Shown here: positions 3,669 to 6,574 of the stretch, piece by piece | Layout of the letters: each line of letters begins with the position of its first letter | Position numbering within the stretch: the stretch's first letter is position 1 | Source of the DNA: Gammaproteobacteria bacterium UBA4475 | GTDB lineage: Bacteria > Pseudomonadota > Gammaproteobacteria > Pseudomonadales > Azotimanducaceae | Direction: 5' to 3' | Assembly (NCBI GenBank): GCA_002389265.1 | Contig: DGOD01000381.1 | Coordinates: forward strand, 12,851 to 19,424 | DNA length: 6,574 nt | Position numbers and translations under genes: made by a program | The notes under the pieces: generated by a model | What the model saw: only the letters and a program-made list of their open reading frames with translations | Databases searched by the model: none | What the model was told of the DNA's origin: nothing

Positions 3669-5831
3669 ATGGAATCTACCGCAACCAAAGCAGACCTCAA
3701 AGCCATCTCAAAAACGATTTCCGAAATCAAATTTCAAGATACGTCGATCGATATCTGGGAAAACAAATATTGCTTGAAGACCAAGCAAGGTGTTGCCCTC
3801 GACGTCACTATGGACGATACCTATAAACGGGTGGCAAAAGCCTTGTCAGGAGTTGAAGAAGAGTCGCTGCGAGAACACTGGCAGGGCCAGTTTTTGTGGG
3901 CATTACGTCACGGTGCCATTCCAGCCGGGCGGATTACGTCCAATGCGGGTGCCAACGAGCATAAACCAGCGACCTCAACCATCAACTGTACTGTATCCGG
4001 CACCATCATCGACTCAATGGAAGATATCCTTGAGAAGAACCTCGAAGCCGGCCTGACCCTCAAAGCTGGTTGCGGCATTGGTTATGAATTTTCGACCTTA
4101 CGACCCAAGGGCGCCTATGTCTCCGGCGCTGGGGCCTATACCTCAGGACCCTTGTCGTTTATGGATATCTACGACAAGACTTGCTTTACTGTCTCCTCAG
4201 CTGGCGGTCGCCGTGGCGCGCAAATGGCCACCTTCGATATCGGTCATCCCGATGTCACAGAATTCATCCGCGCGAAACGCGAAGATGGTCGCTTACGTCA
4301 GTTCAATCTGTCTCTGTTGATCACTCAGGAATTTATGGAGGCAGTCAAACACGATGCTGACTGGCCCCTGTCGTTCCCCCTGAACATAGAAGAAGTCACC
4401 GCCGACGGCATAGACTTGAACGACTCGACCCAGGTGCTGTGGCGAGAGTTCCCAGTCAAAGATCGATATGTTACGAATGACGCCGGGCTTGTAGCTTGCC
4501 GGATCACCAAGACCATCAAAGCCCAGCGCCTGTGGGATATGATCATGGCCTCCACCTACGACTTTGCTGAACCGGGCTTCATCCTGATTGACAAGGTCAA
4601 TGAGATGAACAACAACTGGTTCTGCGAGAATATCCGCGCGACCAATCCTTGCGGCGAGCAACCACTGCCACCTTACGGCAGCTGTTTGCTAGGCTCCGTG
4701 AATCTGTGTCGTTTCGTACGCTCGCCATTCACCAAAGAGGCACACTTCGACTGGGATGAATTCAGACAGACCGTCGCTATCTTCACAAGGATGCTAGACA
4801 ATGTGGTGGAGATCAATGGCTTACCACTTGAACAGCAACGCATTGAAATTAACCGTAAACGTCGCCACGGCATGGGGTACCTAGGCCTTGGTTCAACCAT
4901 CACGATGATGTGCATGGAATATGGCGATACAGGTTCTGTCGCGTTTACGGAAAAAGTGACCCGTGAACTGGCGATGGTAGGCTGGGAAACCGGACTCGAG
5001 CTGGCGAAAGAAAAAGGTGCCGCGCCAATCATGGAGGAAGACTTCGAGGTCACGAGCGAGATGCTCTACAAACGGCCAGAAATGACAGCCGACGGCTATA
5101 AGGTCGGCGATATGGTTAAGGGTAAGGTGCTACACGCTAAATACAGCCGTTACATGCAAAAAATCGGTGGTGAAAACCCTGAACTCATCGAGCAACTAGC
5201 AGAGGTAGGCTGTCGTTTCACCCACCACAGCTCAATTGCGCCGACAGGCACGATCTCATTATCACTGGCAAATAACGCCAGCAACGGCATTGAGCCCAGC
5301 TTTGCTCATCACTACGCCCGTAATGTGATTCGCGAAGGTAAGAAGTCGAAGGAAAAAGTCGACGTTTACTCCTTTGAATTGCTCGCCTACCGGGCGATGG
5401 TTAATCCCATAGCTGCGCCCTATACCGACGATGAGGCAGCTAAGCTCCCCGAATACTTTAAAACTGCAGATGACATTAAACCGATTCATCACGTCGACAT
5501 TCAGGCGGCAGCGCAGCGCTGGATTGACTCTTCCATATCCAAGACCGCGAACGTGCCTACAGATTATCCCTATGAAGATTTCAAGAATATCTATCTCTAT
5601 GCCTATGAACAAGGACTGAAAGGCTGCACTACCTTCCGATTTAACCCGGAAGCCTTCCAGGGCGTGTTGGTCAAAGACTCTGATCTAGAAAATACAATCT
5701 ACCGCTTCACCCTTGACGACGGCACTATCGTTGAGGCCAAAGGCAATGATGATATTGAATACGATGGTGAGTTACATTCTGCCGCCAATCTCTTTGACGC
5801 CTTAAAAGAAGGCTATTACGGCAAATTCTAG
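3669..5831 (+). CDS. nrdJa: Class II ribonucleotide reductase, catalytic subunit NrdJa
   Basis: A 720-residue adenosylcobalamin-dependent ribonucleotide reductase large component, which reduces ribonucleotides to deoxyribonucleotides in the cytoplasm without needing oxygen. The ten-stranded barrel shows the active-site NPCGE at 326-330, with the thiyl-radical Cys328 and partners Asn326 and Glu330. The redox cysteine pair is Cys107 (TINCTVSG) and Cys339 (YGSCLLGSVNL); Cys328 and Cys339 are 11 apart, as in Thermotoga maritima NrdJ. The phosphate-binding APTGTIS is at 524-530 and SSISKTANVP at 621-630. No N-terminal ATP-cone is visible, so overall activity control by dATP is not expected through one. 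The protein ends in a DGTIVEAKG...AANLFDALKEGYYGKF module and lacks the TSCPD domain and cysteine tail, which the next gene encodes. A GTG at 3648 would add seven residues; ATG 3669 has the better AGGA site. NrdR boxes lie upstream. Confidence 0.95.
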   Translation: MESTATKADLKAISKTISEIKFQDTSIDIWENKYCLKTKQGVALDVTMDDTYKRVAKALSGVEEESLREHWQGQFLWALRHGAIPAGRITSNAGANEHKPATSTINCTVSGTIIDSMEDILEKNLEAGLTLKAGCGIGYEFSTLRPKGAYVSGAGAYTSGPLSFMDIYDKTCFTVSSAGGRRGAQMATFDIGHPDVTEFIRAKREDGRLRQFNLSLLITQEFMEAVKHDADWPLSFPLNIEEVTADGIDLNDSTQVLWREFPVKDRYVTNDAGLVACRITKTIKAQRLWDMIMASTYDFAEPGFILIDKVNEMNNNWFCENIRATNPCGEQPLPPYGSCLLGSVNLCRFVRSPFTKEAHFDWDEFRQTVAIFTRMLDNVVEINGLPLEQQRIEINRKRRHGMGYLGLGSTITMMCMEYGDTGSVAFTEKVTRELAMVGWETGLELAKEKGAAPIMEEDFEVTSEMLYKRPEMTADGYKVGDMVKGKVLHAKYSRYMQKIGGENPELIEQLAEVGCRFTHHSSIAPTGTISLSLANNASNGIEPSFAHHYARNVIREGKKSKEKVDVYSFELLAYRAMVNPIAAPYTDDEAAKLPEYFKTADDIKPIHHVDIQAAAQRWIDSSISKTANVPTDYPYEDFKNIYLYAYEQGLKGCTTFRFNPEAFQGVLVKDSDLENTIYRFTLDDGTIVEAKGNDDIEYDGELHSAANLFDALKEGYYGKF

Positions 5832-5856
5832 CCGCCCCAAATTTCAGGAATTCGCT

Positions 5857-6537
5857 ATGGTTATACAAATCAAGAACAAGATCGTCGATTACAGCATTAA
5901 GAAAACCGAAGCTGTCGTGCCTGCGGCGGCGACAAAAGACGTGATGCACGAAGAGATTAAGCGCCCAGACGAGCTCAAAGGCTACACCTACAAGATCAAA
6001 ACGCCCTTGTCGGATCACGCGTTGTATATCACCGTGAACAACATCGTGCTGAATTCAGGCACCGAGCACGAGCAGGAATACCCTTTCGAGATTTTCATCA
6101 ACTCAAAAAACATGGAACATTTCCAATGGGTTTTAGCGCTCACTCGAGTCATCTCTGCAGTCTTTCGCAAGGGTGGCGACGCCACCTTTATGGTGGATGA
6201 GCTCAAGCAAGTGTTTGATCCCCAAGGTGGCTACTTTAAGAAAGGCGGACGTTTCATGCCATCCCTCGTGGCTGAAATCGGCGAAGTGCTTGAGACGCAT
6301 ATGAAGAAATGTGGCTTGATCAAAGATGAGGAGTTGAGCGAGACGCACAAGGCCTTGTTGGATGAGAAACGTGCCGCGTTGGAGAGCGCCAATTCAAAGC
6401 CCGCACCCACCGAAGAGGAAGACGGCACTGGCTATCCGCCGGGCGCGCAATTGTGCAAGAAATGCAACACACAGGCCATGGTGCTGCTGGATGGTTGTAT
6501 GACTTGCCTGTCATGCGGCGATAGTAAGTGTGGCTAG
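5857..6537 (+). CDS. nrdJb: Class II ribonucleotide reductase, C-terminal subunit NrdJb
   Basis: A 226-residue protein corresponding to the C-terminal part of one-piece NrdJ enzymes. Residues about 43-150 form the TSCPD domain (YITVNNIVLNSGTEHEQEYP, then EIFINSKN, then RKGGD...GGYFKKGGRFMPSL). A charged linker follows, rich in Glu, Ala and Lys (155-190). The tail has six cysteines in a zinc-ribbon-like pattern: Cys200-x2-Cys203, Cys214-x2-Cys217-x2-Cys220 and Cys225, ending in SKCG. In class II enzymes this tail carries the cysteines that re-reduce the active-site disulfide, using thioredoxin or a similar donor. It starts 25 bases after the nrdJa stop with AGGA seven bases before ATG 5857, so the two genes are almost certainly co-transcribed and made together. 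The split matches the characterised NrdJa/NrdJb pair of Pseudomonas aeruginosa. The frame is intact and the split is not a sequencing frameshift: the stop, spacer and ribosome binding site are clean. Confidence 0.93.
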   Translation: MVIQIKNKIVDYSIKKTEAVVPAAATKDVMHEEIKRPDELKGYTYKIKTPLSDHALYITVNNIVLNSGTEHEQEYPFEIFINSKNMEHFQWVLALTRVISAVFRKGGDATFMVDELKQVFDPQGGYFKKGGRFMPSLVAEIGEVLETHMKKCGLIKDEELSETHKALLDEKRAALESANSKPAPTEEEDGTGYPPGAQLCKKCNTQAMVLLDGCMTCLSCGDSKCG

Positions 6538-6540
6538 TTG

Positions 6541-6574
6541 AACGTACAGTTAGCATACATTTAACGTACATTTA
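6541..6574 (+). repeat. 11-bp tandem repeat directly after nrdJb, cut by the window end
   Basis: Three successive 11-base units: AACGTACAGTT (6541-6551), AGCATACATTT (6552-6562) and AACGTACATTT (6563-6573), with the next base matching a fourth unit. Units 1 and 3 differ at one base (position 9, G to T). The array starts three bases after the nrdJb stop and runs off the window, so its length and role are unknown. An 11-bp period is close to one helical turn. Confidence 0.7.

Noticed and set aside
4293..4661. 122-aa and other minus-strand frames inside nrdJa
   Set aside because: They are antisense to a strongly conserved catalytic gene and have no ribosome binding site or motif.

Overview
The window looks like a stretch of gammaproteobacterial chromosome, possibly marine or environmental. 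The main clue is a class II (adenosylcobalamin-dependent) ribonucleotide reductase split into two adjacent genes, nrdJa and nrdJb, the arrangement known from Pseudomonas aeruginosa. Base composition is moderate. No transposase, integrase, phage gene, tRNA, rRNA or CRISPR array is visible. The taxonomic call is inference from gene content only.

Left part (1-3086): an AMP-forming acyl-CoA synthetase gene on the minus strand (50-1591); a plus-strand unit made of a doubtful small ORF (1660-1866) and a PilZ-like protein gene (1877-2329); and a minus-strand short-chain dehydrogenase/reductase gene (2301-3086) whose 3' end overlaps the PilZ-like gene by 29 bases. The acyl-CoA synthetase and the dehydrogenase suggest lipid or carboxylic-acid catabolism, but their substrates cannot be read from sequence. 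The junction between the small ORF and the PilZ-like gene holds three tandem copies of a 14-bp unit. Each copy supplies an ATGAGT start in a different reading frame.

Right part (3087-6574): a 582-base gene-free interval leads into nrdJa (3669-5831) and nrdJb (5857-6537). It carries two good matches to the NrdR operator, start to start 32 bp apart, over a probable promoter. After these comes an unusually long leader of roughly 330 bases with several inverted repeats, including two 7-bp stems that share a strand and so exclude each other. The two genes, 25 bases apart, form one operon: NrdJa has the catalytic barrel and radical-site cysteine, and NrdJb supplies the TSCPD domain and the cysteine-rich C-terminal tail. 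An 11-bp iterated sequence begins right after nrdJb and runs off the window.

No wholly new system is evident. The best candidates for something undescribed are the structured nrdJ leader RNA and the triplicated start-codon repeat before the PilZ-like gene.
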